A stretch of 64,000 nucleotides of DNA from contig NC_091293.1 in NCBI RefSeq assembly GCF_038502225.1, positions 17,906,459 to 17,970,458 of the forward strand, read 5' to 3'. Source of the DNA: Cherax quadricarinatus (taxonomy: Eukaryota; Arthropoda; Malacostraca; Decapoda; Parastacidae). The notes under the pieces are model-generated. The model made no database searches. It was not told the DNA's origin and saw only the letters and a list, made by a program, of their open reading frames with translations. Below, one piece after another: positions 55,879-64,000 of this stretch. Numbering within the stretch: position 1 is the first letter of the stretch; every line of letters begins with the position of its first letter. Made by a program: the position numbers and the translations under genes.

Positions 55879-55981
55879 GACTGGTTTCAAACGGTTTCGT
55901 TGTGCACTACCTAGCAGGTTATTAATAGAATATTCAAGAGGTTGCTAGTAGAATTGCAGTAAATCAACCATTCAAATCATT

Positions 55982-57205
55982 ATGAAGCTGTGTGTAGTCT
56001 GTGGTCAGTCAAACAAACGGGCTTCCACATGCATAAATTGTCATTTTTGTGGAAATTGGTGTCACGCCCCTTGTGCAGATATCCAAGAACTAGCTACAAG
56101 CAGTATTAAAACAGGGAAGTGTTTTTGGGTATGCCCAAATGAGATAAATCTGTGGACTAAAATCACAAGGGTATTAAAAGAGGTCAACATCAAAGCTGCT
56201 TTCATAGAAAACCTGGAAGCTTTCTACAACAGATGGGAACATAAAAAGTCTGGGCTGAATGGTACTGCCCTTGATACTGGCCATGTAGTCAGAAACTGTA
56301 AGGCTGGAGATGATGTCCTGGTAGTCAGTAAATGGGGGGCTGATAGTGCTGTCCTGGGAGACAGTAATGGTGAAGCTGGAGGTGCTGTCCTGGGAGACAG
56401 TAATGGTGAAGCTGGAGGTGCTGTCCTGGGAGACAGAAATGGTGAAGCTGGAGATACTGTCCTGGGAGACAGTAATGGTGAAGCTGGAGATTTTGTCCAG
56501 GTAGTCGGGAATTATACGCAGGAAGGAATACATATAAATGACCTCATAGGGGACAGGAGCCATAGTAGGGAAACAAGTGTAGTCAAAGATAAGATAAAAC
56601 CAATATTGCAAACTAGAAATACCGCAGGAAATAGCAAACAAGAGGACTCCACTAGCAATAGTGAGGATATATTACCAAAAACAACTGGTGGGAGCTCCAT
56701 TGTTGGTGCTAGGGAGGATAGAAGTAAGACAGGGAAACATGCACCAACAGGGAATACAGTCACAGAAACCCAAGGCAAACGGAAACCAAGCCTGTGCACA
56801 TACTATGCACTTGGTATCTGCTGGCATGGGAAATCTGGAAAAACAGATGGGACGTGCAACTATGACCACCCTAGAAAATGCCATGCCCATATGACAACAG
56901 GAAAATGCAAACTCCCTTCCTGTAAGCTTTTTCACCCTGAACTGTGTACCTCTTCAGTACAGGAAAGACTGTGCTATAACTTAAATTGCCAGGCATACCA
57001 TCTAAAGGGGACAAAAAGATACAAAACATCCAGGCCATGGGAAAACCTGGGTAGCCACAGCCACTCAAGAGGGAGAGGTTTTTTAGTGCCAGGAAGGAAA
57101 AAAAACTGGCAGGAAATGGCAGAAATCGTACACCAAATCCAGTCATTCCTGGAGTGGAACCACAGTCGATGGCCTCCACTCCAAACCAACAGATACAGAT
57201 ACTAA
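55982..57205 (+). CDS. LINE-2 ORF1: PHD-like finger, 12-residue repeats, three CCCH fingers
   Basis: 407 residues, intact. The N-terminus has CVVC (4-7), C20/C23, H28/C31 and C47/C51, a PHD-like zinc-binding pattern. Four tandem 12-residue units (AVLGDSNGEAGG; DNA 56348-56491) form an acidic flexible linker. The C-terminal third holds CTYYALGIC ending CNYDH (C-x7-C-x11-C-x3-H), CHAHMTTGKCKLPSCKLFH (C-x8-C-x4-C-x3-H) and CTSSVQERLCYNLNCQAYH (same spacing): three CCCH fingers, a typical RNA-binding fold. It then has a basic tail. I infer the ORF1 RNA-binding role uses CCCH fingers instead of the usual RRM or CCHC. The stop overlaps the ORF2 ATG (TAATG at 57203-57207). Confidence 0.85.
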   Translation: MKLCVVCGQSNKRASTCINCHFCGNWCHAPCADIQELATSSIKTGKCFWVCPNEINLWTKITRVLKEVNIKAAFIENLEAFYNRWEHKKSGLNGTALDTGHVVRNCKAGDDVLVVSKWGADSAVLGDSNGEAGGAVLGDSNGEAGGAVLGDRNGEAGDTVLGDSNGEAGDFVQVVGNYTQEGIHINDLIGDRSHSRETSVVKDKIKPILQTRNTAGNSKQEDSTSNSEDILPKTTGGSSIVGAREDRSKTGKHAPTGNTVTETQGKRKPSLCTYYALGICWHGKSGKTDGTCNYDHPRKCHAHMTTGKCKLPSCKLFHPELCTSSVQERLCYNLNCQAYHLKGTKRYKTSRPWENLGSHSHSRGRGFLVPGRKKNWQEMAEIVHQIQSFLEWNHSRWPPLQTNRYRY

Positions 57206-57755
57206 TGCCGGAAAAAAAATCCCCCCCCCCAGTACCAACAATACCACCAGTCCGATAACATTCTTCTTTGCAAATATACAGGGTCTAAAGCCAGCAACAA
57301 ACAACAAAATACCTTTCATCCGTGGACTGCTTGCAGAGGCAAAGGCAATGTTCGCGGCTTTCACTGAGACCCACATAAAGGATCACTTGGACAACGAAAT
57401 ATGGATCCCAGGTTACAACCTATACAGATGTGACAGAGTGAACAGGCAAAAGGAGGGGGGGGGGGTTGGCCTGTACATTGCAGAGTCACTTGTTTGCACA
57501 GAACTGCTAAATGCCTCAAATGATGTAGTGGAAGTTTTAGCAGTAAAGGTCGAGAACCAAAACCTAGTCATTGTGGTAGTCTACAAGCCTCCGGATGCAA
57601 CATCCCAGCAATTCCAGGAACAGCTGTTAAAAATTGACCACTGTCTGGAAAACCTTCCAGCTCCTGCACCCAACATCTTGCTCCTGGGGGATTTCAACTT
57701 AAGGCACCTAAAATGGAGGAATATAGCAAATAATATTGTTGCAGTAATGTTGTGA
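57205..57755 (+). pseudogene. LINE-2 ORF2 N-terminus: endonuclease, cut by LTR element
   Basis: ATG 57205 overlaps the ORF1 stop, but the frame passes through A8-T-C10 and ends at 57256. The endonuclease is in another frame: ITFFFANIQGLKPATNNKIP, AAFTETHIKDH (catalytic Glu), GGGVGLYIAESLVC, VVVYKPPDA, NILLLGDFNLRHLKW. The family frame is lost at 57747, where the LTR begins. The homopolymer offset may be a real mutation, a sequencing error or a recoding site. Confidence 0.8.
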
Positions 57756-58086
57756 TAGAAACACAGGCCTTATCTCTAGGCTTTATTGAACATAGAATCT
57801 TCATAGTACTTCTGCAACAACAAAATATAATGACTAGTACATCTAATAATGGCTTCTACAGGGATGGTGATGTCTTGCATATGTCAAGAGAAAAGTTATA
57901 ACTACAGGCCACATATTTAAACTCACCATGTAATCTGCATCGGTGATAAATGGATAAAGTAGGAGAGAATCACACACCATATGTTGGTGCCCATGACGCA
58001 CGCCAAACTGTTGTTGTTGTTAAGGGCCCCTAGAGGTGGTGCAGTATTATCCTGCTGCTGCTCCCCACAGGACCAGTATCACTACA
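57748..58086 (-). repeat. 3' LTR
   Basis: On the minus strand begins TGTAGTGATACTGG and ends TATCACAACA. Contains CAATAAAG, a possible polyadenylation signal, about 35-50 bases from its 3' end. Confidence 0.9.
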
Positions 58087-58100
58087 ATCTCCCCCTTCTA
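58087..58100 (-). promoter_or_regulatory. polypurine tract
   Basis: The minus strand reads AGAAGGGGGAGAT directly upstream of the 3' LTR, the expected plus-strand primer site. Confidence 0.85.
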
Positions 58101-58105
58101 AAATA

Positions 58106-61100
58106 TCAGAGACAGTAATCTCCCAAACTGTTAGGTGGGCGACGTACACGTCCCGACCTTCGTAGCCCTTGAGCCTCTTCACCAGGTTCGATATTTTCCA
58201 GCGGGGTTTGATTAACTGCTGGAGCAGAATCCTCTATTTCCATAGGGGTAGTCTCAAGGGGCTTTCCAGGAGAAAACGAAGCATCTTTCACATCTATTGG
58301 TGTATCTTGAGATTCCACACTAATAGGGATTTCAACTGGGGCTAAATGTCTTGTAGATACTGTAGTCTCTTCACCATTTTGGTAGCGAATGTGGGCGTAA
58401 TGTGGATTAGCTTGCAGGAGCTCTACCTCTTCCACTAAAGGATCCGTCTTGTTCATCCTACGGTGACTCTTCAGGAGAACGGGTCCAGGATGACATAACC
58501 AAGTGGGCACGGAGGCTCCCGTAGAGGAACGACGTGAATAGTTGAGGAGTCTTTCATGAGGGGTTGCATTAGTAGCTGTGCACAGCAGTGATCTAATAGA
58601 GTGAAGAGCATCAGGTAGGACAGTTTGCCAGTGTTGAACAGGTAGATTGCGCGACTTTAATGTCATTGTAACTGCCTTCCATATAGTACCATTGAACCGC
58701 TCCACTTGACCATTGCCTTGAGGGTTGTAGCTTGTTGTTCTGCTGCAGGCAATACCTTTGCTAGCCAAAAACTCCTGAAGTTCGTTACTCATGAACGAGG
58801 ATCCCCTGTCTGAATGGATATAAGCTGGCATACCAAAAATAGAGAACAACTGTGAAAGACAACTAATAACAGTTGAAGCAGCCATATTTGCACAGGGGAA
58901 TACAAAGGGAAACCTTGAATATTCATCTACTATGTTAAGGAAATACCTATTCTGATTTGTGCTTGGTAGAGGTCCTTTGAAATCTATATTCAATCTTTCG
59001 AAAGGCTGGGTGGATTTTATGAGATGAGTCTTCTCTGGCTGATGAAAGTTTGGCTTGCACTCTGCACATACTCTGCATGCTCTGATCACTTGTCGCACAT
59101 CTTCCACTGAGTAGGGCATGTTCTTTGATTTGACAAAATGGTACAGGCGTGTAACTCCTGGGTGACACAAAGCCTTGTGGAGAGCTGAGAGTGATTGCAA
59201 ATCATGACATGCTGCTCCACAGTGGGACCTAGAGAATGCATCAGGTGAGATGTTCTCTTGACCCGGTCGGTACAGAATATCAAAGTCATAACACGATAGT
59301 TCCATCCTCCAGCGTAATATCTTGTCATTCTTTATCCTACTTTTGTGCCTCTTGTCGAACATATACATCACGGACCGTTGGTCAGTCCTTATGGTGAAAT
59401 GTCTACCAGTTAAATAATGCCTCCAGTGGCGAACTGCTTCTATGATGGCCTGGGCTTCCTTTTCTACAGCAGCATAACATTTCTCTGATCCTTGAAAAGT
59501 TCTCGAAAAGAAGGCTACTGGTCGTCCTGCCTGAGATAAGACTGCAGCAATGGCAATGTCAGATGCATCCGTTTCCACTTCGAATGGTAGGGACTCATCA
59601 ATGGCTTGAACTACTGAGTTTTCAATGTCCTGTTTGAGAGTATGGAAAGCGGCTTCTGCTTCCTTTGTCACAGGAAATGTGGTAGCACTCAATGGGCGGA
59701 CTTTACTTGAATAGTTGTAGATCCATTGTGAGTAATAAGCAAAGAGACCAAGAGTTCTTCGGAGTGACTTTTTGTCTTGAGGCATTGGAAGTTCCCGTAG
59801 AGGTCGTAGTCGTTCAGGGTCTGGGAATATTGAACCTCCTTCCACTACATAACCAAGGATGCTAAGCCTTTTAGTTGAAAAAGTGCACTTTTCCTCATTG
59901 TAACTGATATTTTTCTTCTTGGCGGCTTCCAAAAACTTATCAAGGTTTGCATCATGTTCCTCCTGGGTCTTGCCACAAATGGTAACATTATCTAAATACG
60001 CGTAAGTTCCCATGAGTTGCTCTTCCTGAATGAGTGAATCCATAATTCGTTGGAAGCAGGCTACCCCATTGGTGACTCCAAAAGGGACTCTGGTAAACTG
60101 ATACAGGCCATCACTAGCCTGAAACGCTGTGTATGGTTTATCTTCATTCCTTATAGGGACTTGATGATAGGCACTCTGCAGATCAATTGTGCTAAACACG
60201 TAGTACTGAGCAATTTTGTTCACTGTATCGTCAATTCGAGGTAGAGGGTACCCATCAAGAAGTGTAAATTTGTTGATTGTCTCAGAGTAATCGATAGCCA
60301 GTCTCCGTTTCCTATAACCATCTTTAACAACAACAACCTGTGCACGCCAAGGGGAATCACTCGGTTCTATAATACCCTCCTTCAGCAGCCTCTGAGTTTC
60401 TTTCTCAATGAACATCCGATCCTCATAAGAATAGCGGCGTGACTTAGCTGATATAGGATGGCAATCCGCGGTAAGATTTGCAAACAGCTTTGGTGGGTCT
60501 ACCCTTAAAGTGCTAAGTCCACAGACAACAAGAGGAGGCAGTTCACCTCCATATGTTAAGGTGACACTACCATGCAGCTTCTGAAAGTCCTGACCAAGGA
60601 TAACATCAGAGCACAGTTGTGGCAGAATAGCTAAATGTACATCTTGATAATCCTTTCCATTAACTCTGAGATTTACCTTACAAAACCCTAAGGTCTGAAT
60701 AGAGAGAGATGTTGATGCCATGGAAACGGTACCTGATGAGTGATGTAGAGTCAAGGAGAGCCGTTTAACTAAGTCAAGGTTGATGAAACTCTCTGAGCTG
60801 CCACTATCAATAAGACCATCTACTTCTGTTCCTTTGATGAATACTTTCACAACTGCCTTTGACAGTGAATTTGGAGTAGCCGCAGAAGTCACTGTTGCTA
60901 GAGTCGCATGATCACTGGAATGTGTGGAGGCACTAGCTCTTGTTGATGCATTAGCACGACATACTTTAGCAAAGTGACCTTTCTTGTGGCATTTATGGCA
61001 CATTGCTTCACGAGCAGGACACTTTGGACGTGGATGTCTTGAAAAACCACAAAAGAAACACACCGTACCTGCTGCTGCTGTCACTGAGGCAGGTTCCCCA

Positions 61101-61693
61101 GTAACTTCATTGCAAGAGTCTTGGTCAGGAATTGCAGCACTTACCACTCGAGAAGGCTGAGTGGTACTGTATACTTCAGAATTCTTCTGGGCTGAATCTA
61201 GAGCTCTTGCCTGGTCAAAGGCAGCGGCTAAGTCGAGAGTTTTATTCTCCAATAAACGCTGCCTTATTATTGGTGATTGCAGGCCACTGATAAAAGCATC
61301 CCTGATGGACTCTTCACAATACTGAGCAGCTGTCACTGCTTGGAAGTGACAGTCCTTACCTAAAATTTTCAGTGCTTGAAAGTATTCCTCTAAGGACTCA
61401 TCAATCTGCTGGCGGCGAGTTGCAAGGCGATAGCGTGCAAAGATTTCATTTGTAGGTTTAATATACTGAGACTTGAGGGTTTTGATAGCATCTTCGTAGG
61501 TATTACACTCAGAAATAGCCTCATATATCTTAGGTGACACAAAATTGATGAGCAGACTTAGTTTATCTAGATCTTCTTTAGGAAGGGCTCCCAAGAAGTT
61601 TTCGAAAGTCTTAAACCAGTGCTTCCATTCCTGAGCAGCCGTTGATAAGCTGGGGTCACAGTCTAGCCTCTCAGGTTTCAGTAAACGCTCCAT
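58106..61693 (-). CDS. gag-pol polyprotein of the LTR retrotransposon
   Basis: 1195 residues in one frame, with no gag-pol shift. A gag-like N-terminus ([20 protein letters not shown]) is followed by two zinc knuckles, C212-C225 ([14 protein letters not shown]) and C232-C245 ([14 protein letters not shown]). Then the protease with DSG at 296-298, RT with [13 protein letters not shown] and an unusual YLDN at 566-569 (usually YLDD), and RNase H ([24 protein letters not shown]). Integrase has HKALCHPG and CRVCAEC, then catalytic D, D and E in [16 protein letters not shown] and [13 protein letters not shown]. The C-terminus is short. No disabling lesion is visible apart from the question of YLDN. 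Confidence 0.9.
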   Translation of the reverse strand: MERLLKPERLDCDPSLSTAAQEWKHWFKTFENFLGALPKEDLDKLSLLINFVSPKIYEAISECNTYEDAIKTLKSQYIKPTNEIFARYRLATRRQQIDESLEEYFQALKILGKDCHFQAVTAAQYCEESIRDAFISGLQSPIIRQRLLENKTLDLAAAFDQARALDSAQKNSEVYSTTQPSRVVSAAIPDQDSCNEVTGEPASVTAAAGTVCFFCGFSRHPRPKCPAREAMCHKCHKKGHFAKVCRANASTRASASTHSSDHATLATVTSAATPNSLSKAVVKVFIKGTEVDGLIDSGSSESFINLDLVKRLSLTLHHSSGTVSMASTSLSIQTLGFCKVNLRVNGKDYQDVHLAILPQLCSDVILGQDFQKLHGSVTLTYGGELPPLVVCGLSTLRVDPPKLFANLTADCHPISAKSRRYSYEDRMFIEKETQRLLKEGIIEPSDSPWRAQVVVVKDGYRKRRLAIDYSETINKFTLLDGYPLPRIDDTVNKIAQYYVFSTIDLQSAYHQVPIRNEDKPYTAFQASDGLYQFTRVPFGVTNGVACFQRIMDSLIQEEQLMGTYAYLDNVTICGKTQEEHDANLDKFLEAAKKKNISYNEEKCTFSTKRLSILGYVVEGGSIFPDPERLRPLRELPMPQDKKSLRRTLGLFAYYSQWIYNYSSKVRPLSATTFPVTKEAEAAFHTLKQDIENSVVQAIDESLPFEVETDASDIAIAAVLSQAGRPVAFFSRTFQGSEKCYAAVEKEAQAIIEAVRHWRHYLTGRHFTIRTDQRSVMYMFDKRHKSRIKNDKILRWRMELSCYDFDILYRPGQENISPDAFSRSHCGAACHDLQSLSALHKALCHPGVTRLYHFVKSKNMPYSVEDVRQVIRACRVCAECKPNFHQPEKTHLIKSTQPFERLNIDFKGPLPSTNQNRYFLNIVDEYSRFPFVFPCANMAASTVISCLSQLFSIFGMPAYIHSDRGSSFMSNELQEFLASKGIACSRTTSYNPQGNGQVERFNGTIWKAVTMTLKSRNLPVQHWQTVLPDALHSIRSLLCTATNATPHERLLNYSRRSSTGASVPTWLCHPGPVLLKSHRRMNKTDPLVEEVELLQANPHYAHIRYQNGEETTVSTRHLAPVEIPISVESQDTPIDVKDASFSPGKPLETTPMEIEDSAPAVNQTPLENIEPGEEAQGLRRSGRVRRPPNSLGDYCL

Positions 61694-61736
61694 GTTGTGA
61701 TGTAGTCTAGCGCAGGATCACCACCAGGTAGCCCAG

Positions 61737-61754
61737 GATTCTATGTTCAATAAA
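61737..61754 (-). promoter_or_regulatory. primer-binding region complementary to the element's own LTR
   Basis: Minus-strand TTTATTGAACATAGAATC starts one base after the 5' LTR. Its perfect 18-nt complement lies in the LTR (61790-61807). No match to the common tRNA-primer start TGGCGCC or TGGT is evident. Suggests Tf1-like self-priming. Confidence 0.65.
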
Positions 61755-61755
61755 T

Positions 61756-62094
61756 TGTTGTGATAGAAACACAGGCCTTATCTCTAGGCTTTATTGAACA
61801 TAGAATCTTCATAGTACTTCTGCAACAACAAAATATAATGACTAGTACATCTAATAATGGCTTCTACAGGGATGGTGATGTCTTGCATATGTCAAGAGAA
61901 AAGTTATAACTACAGGCCACATATTTAAACTCACCATGTAATCTGCATCGGTGATAAATGGATAAAGTAGGAGAGAATCACACACCATATGTTGGTGCCC
62001 ATGACGCACGCCAAACTGTTGTTGTTGTTAAGGGCCCCTAGAGGTGGTGCAGTATTATCCTGCTGCTGCTCCCCACAGGACCAGTATCACTACA
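61756..62094 (-). repeat. 5' LTR
   Basis: Same sequence as 57748-58086. By analogy with self-primed elements, transcription would start near 61807, at GATTCTATG on the minus strand. This start is inferred. Confidence 0.9.
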
Positions 62095-62307
62095 GTCACC
62101 ATATCAAAAACAATATACTCAGATCACAACATAATTGAGGTTCAGACATGTATGCGTGGAGCCCCAGACCGACATAATGAGACTAGTCACGAGGGAGCAT
62201 TCACCAAATTCAACTTCAATAACAAAAACATAAAGTGGGACCAAGTAAACCAAGTCCTAACTGATACTAAGCAACACAGACCCCAACTTATGCCTAGAAC
62301 AGATTAA
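62095..62307 (+). pseudogene. LINE-2 copy III: endonuclease C-terminus
   Basis: VTISKTIYSDHNIIEVQTCM (DH motif) to LMPRTD and a stop at 62307, at the same position and with the same +1 offset to the RT as in insert II. Confidence 0.8.
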
Positions 62308-62308
62308 C

Positions 62309-64000
62309 TTGGTGGCACTCGATGTATGCACAAGGCTTATTCCTCTAAGAAAACGGAGGAGTAGATGTAAAATAGAAAGAGACAGGCGCTCCCTTTACAG
62401 GCGACGGAAAAGAATAACAGAGCGGCTAAAAGAGGTCAATATATCTGAAATGCGTAGGGAGACACTGGTCAGAGAAATAGCAAGCATCAAACTTAAGCTA
62501 AAAGAATCCTTTAGGAGTCAGGAATCGCGGGAAGAACTAAAAGCCATAAATGAAATCGAAAGAAACCCAAAGTATTTCTTCTCCTATGCCAAATCAAAAT
62601 CGAGAACAACGTCCAGTATTGGGCCCCTACTTAAACAAGATGGGTCCTACACAGATGACAGCAAGGAAATGAGTGAGCTACTCAAGTCCCAATATGACTC
62701 AGTTTTTAGCAAGCCGCTAACCAGACTGAGAGTCGAAGATCAAAATGAATTTTTTATGAGAGAGCCACAAAATTTGATTAACACAAGCCTATCCGATGTT
62801 ATCCTGACGCCAAATGACTTCGAACAGGCGATAAATGACATGCCCATGCACTCTGCCCCAGGGCCAGACTCATGGAACTCTGTGTTCATCAAGAACTGCA
62901 AGAAGCCCCTATCACGAGCCTTTTCCATCCTATGGAGAGGGAGCATGCACACGGGGGTCGTCCCTCAGTTACTAAAAACAACAGACATAGCCCCACTCCA
63001 CAAAGGGGGCAGTAAAGCAACAGCAAAGAACTACAGACCAATAGCACTAACATCCCATATCATAAAAATCTTTGAAAGGGTCCTAAGAAGCAAGATCACC
63101 ACCCATCTAGAAACCCATCAGTTACACAACCCAGGGCAACATGGGTTTAGAACAGGTCGCTCCTGTCTGTCTCAACTATTGGATCACTACGACAAGGTCC
63201 TAAATGCACTAGAAGACAAAAAGAATGCAGATGTAATATATACAGACTTTGCAAAAGCCTTCGACAAGTGTGACCATGGCGTAATAGCGCACAAAATGCG
63301 TGCTAAAGGAATAACAGGAAAAGTCGGTCGATGGATCTATAATTTCCTCACCAACAGAACACAGAGAGTAGTCGTCAACAGAGTAAAGTCCGAGGCAGCT
63401 ACGGTGAAAAGCTCTGTTCCACAAGGCACAGTACTCGCTACCATCTTGTTCCTCATCCTCATATCCGACATAGACAAGGATGTCAGCCACAGCACCGTGT
63501 CTCCCTTTGCAGATGACACCCGAATCTGCATGACAGTGTCTTCCATTGCAGACACTGCAAAGCTCCAGGCGGACATCAACCAAATCTTTCAGTGGGCTTC
63601 AGAAAACAATATGAAGTTCAACGATGAGAAATTTCAATTACTCAGATATGGTAAACATGAGGAAATTAAATCTTCATCAGAGTACAAAACAAATTCTGGC
63701 CACAAAATAGAGCGAAACACCAACGTCAAAGACCTGGGAGTGATCATGTCGGAGGATCTCACCTTCAAGGACCATAACATTGTATCAATCGCATCTGCTA
63801 GAAAAATGACAGGATGGATAATGAGAACCTTCAAAACTAGGGAGGCCAAGCCCATGATGACACTCTTCAGGTCACTTGTTCTATCTAGGCTGGAATATTG
63901 CTGCACACTAACAGCACCTTTCAAGGCAGGTGAAATTGCCGACCTAGAAAATGTACAGAGAACTTTCACGGCGCGCATAACGGAGATAAAACACCTCAAT
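62309..64000 (+). CDS. LINE-2 copy III: reverse transcriptase, open to the window edge
   Basis: The frame, open from the codon TTG at 62309, shows no stop through 64000: LIPLRKRRSRCKIERDRRSL, KNYRPIALTSHIIKIFERVL, TDFAKAFDKCDHG (box A), SSVPQGTVLATILF (box B), SPFADDTRICMTV (catalytic box C), VKDLGVIMSED, RLEYCCTLTAPFKAG. It is nearly identical to insert I. The C-terminus lies beyond the window. Confidence 0.85.
   Translation, partial: MVALDVCTRLIPLRKRRSRCKIERDRRSLYRRRKRITERLKEVNISEMRRETLVREIASIKLKLKESFRSQESREELKAINEIERNPKYFFSYAKSKSRTTSSIGPLLKQDGSYTDDSKEMSELLKSQYDSVFSKPLTRLRVEDQNEFFMREPQNLINTSLSDVILTPNDFEQAINDMPMHSAPGPDSWNSVFIKNCKKPLSRAFSILWRGSMHTGVVPQLLKTTDIAPLHKGGSKATAKNYRPIALTSHIIKIFERVLRSKITTHLETHQLHNPGQHGFRTGRSCLSQLLDHYDKVLNALEDKKNADVIYTDFAKAFDKCDHGVIAHKMRAKGITGKVGRWIYNFLTNRTQRVVVNRVKSEAATVKSSVPQGTVLATILFLILISDIDKDVSHSTVSPFADDTRICMTVSSIADTAKLQADINQIFQWASENNMKFNDEKFQLLRYGKHEEIKSSSEYKTNSGHKIERNTNVKDLGVIMSEDLTFKDHNIVSIASARKMTGWIMRTFKTREAKPMMTLFRSLVLSRLEYCCTLTAPFKAGEIADLENVQRTFTARITEIKHLN

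Larger units (their letters stand above)
57748..62094 (-). mobile_element. Ty3/gypsy-type LTR retrotransposon, apparently intact
   Basis: Two 339-bp LTRs (57748-58086, 61756-62094) with TG...CA ends look identical by eye. Minus-strand order: 5' LTR, primer-binding region, gag-pol, polypurine tract, 3' LTR. Domain order protease, RT, RNase H, integrase defines the gypsy type. There is no env-like frame. No target duplication is seen (agtaa left, gtcac right). Confidence 0.9.
54990..64000 (+). mobile_element. LINE-2 copy III, near full length, split by an LTR element and running off the window
   Basis: 5' UTR 54990-55981, ORF1 55982-57205, ORF2 from 57205, LTR element 57748-62094, ORF2 continued to 64000. 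The 5' UTR holds two copies of tgtgcactacctagcag (about 54992 and 55894) and a 17-bp tandem array. Compared with insert II, 155 bp of ORF2 (equivalent to 34461-34615) are missing at the LTR insertion. Confidence 0.8.

Noticed and set aside
56174..56641. 155-residue minus-strand Ser-rich frame
   Set aside because: Antisense shadow of the LINE-2 ORF1 repeat region.
55982..57205. Host zinc-finger gene
   Set aside because: Its stop overlaps the LINE-2 ORF2 start and the endonuclease follows at once, as expected of a LINE ORF1.
57743..62099. Target duplication for the LTR element
   Set aside because: Five bases either side (agtaa, gtcac) do not match; only the leading GT is shared.

Overview
This 64 kb window is intron-poor, AT-rich animal nuclear DNA built almost entirely of transposable elements and simple repeats. 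I see no host gene and no tRNA, rRNA or other stand-alone RNA gene. The mix of CR1-, RTE- and I-group LINEs, pogo/Tigger-like and piggyBac (TTAA) DNA transposons, a Ty3/gypsy-type element, a tRNA-derived SINE and very long (TCC)n, (ATT)n and (AC)n tracts suggests a large arthropod genome. A decapod crustacean such as a crayfish is my best guess. This is inference from composition, not a database match.

Bases 1-22000 form a nested stack that can be dated by terminal repeats and target duplications. The two halves of one RTE-like reading frame (164-331 and 21457-21990) are separated by a Tigger-like element (334-21454, TA duplication). That holds a piggyBac element (764-18697, TTAA), which holds a minus-strand LINE (here LINE-1, about 1772-17740). 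LINE-1 is split by a short piggyBac (5102-6120), a Tigger-like element (7293-10499), a second Tigger (10518-13860) with a third inside it (11455-13765), and another piggyBac (14006-16655). A fourth piggyBac with a recognisable but dead transposase lies at 21999-24160 and runs into a 100-N gap.

Bases 24261-38110 are a head-to-tail cluster of CR1-like LINE copies embedded in (AC)n tracts. One copy has an intact reverse transcriptase frame from the gap to its stop. The longest copy (28075-38053) carries two same-orientation insertions of another LINE (LINE-2), one with an intact RT frame.

Bases 38111-54830 centre on an RNase H-bearing LINE (LINE-4, copy A, minus strand). It is cut up by a LINE-1 tail, a 23-bp minisatellite, a non-coding LINE-tailed insert (39412-40253, 11-bp duplication) and a 5'-inverted second LINE-4 copy (copy B, 41999-50962, 11-bp duplication). 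Copy B contains a nearly full-length LINE (LINE-5, about 45720-50115) with a 2A-like motif ahead of a PHD-like finger, endonuclease and RT. A second truncated LINE-5 lies at 52711-54445.

Bases 54990-64000 are a near full-length LINE-2. Its ORF1 carries a PHD-like finger and three CCCH fingers, and its ORF2 is interrupted by a gypsy-type LTR element (57748-62094) that looks intact. That element has LTRs that look identical, a single gag-pol frame, a polypurine tract, and a primer-binding region complementary to its own LTR, which suggests self-priming. The elements do not cooperate as a pathway. They are parasites nested in one another, and the shared 3' tails suggest some non-autonomous elements use the LINE machinery.
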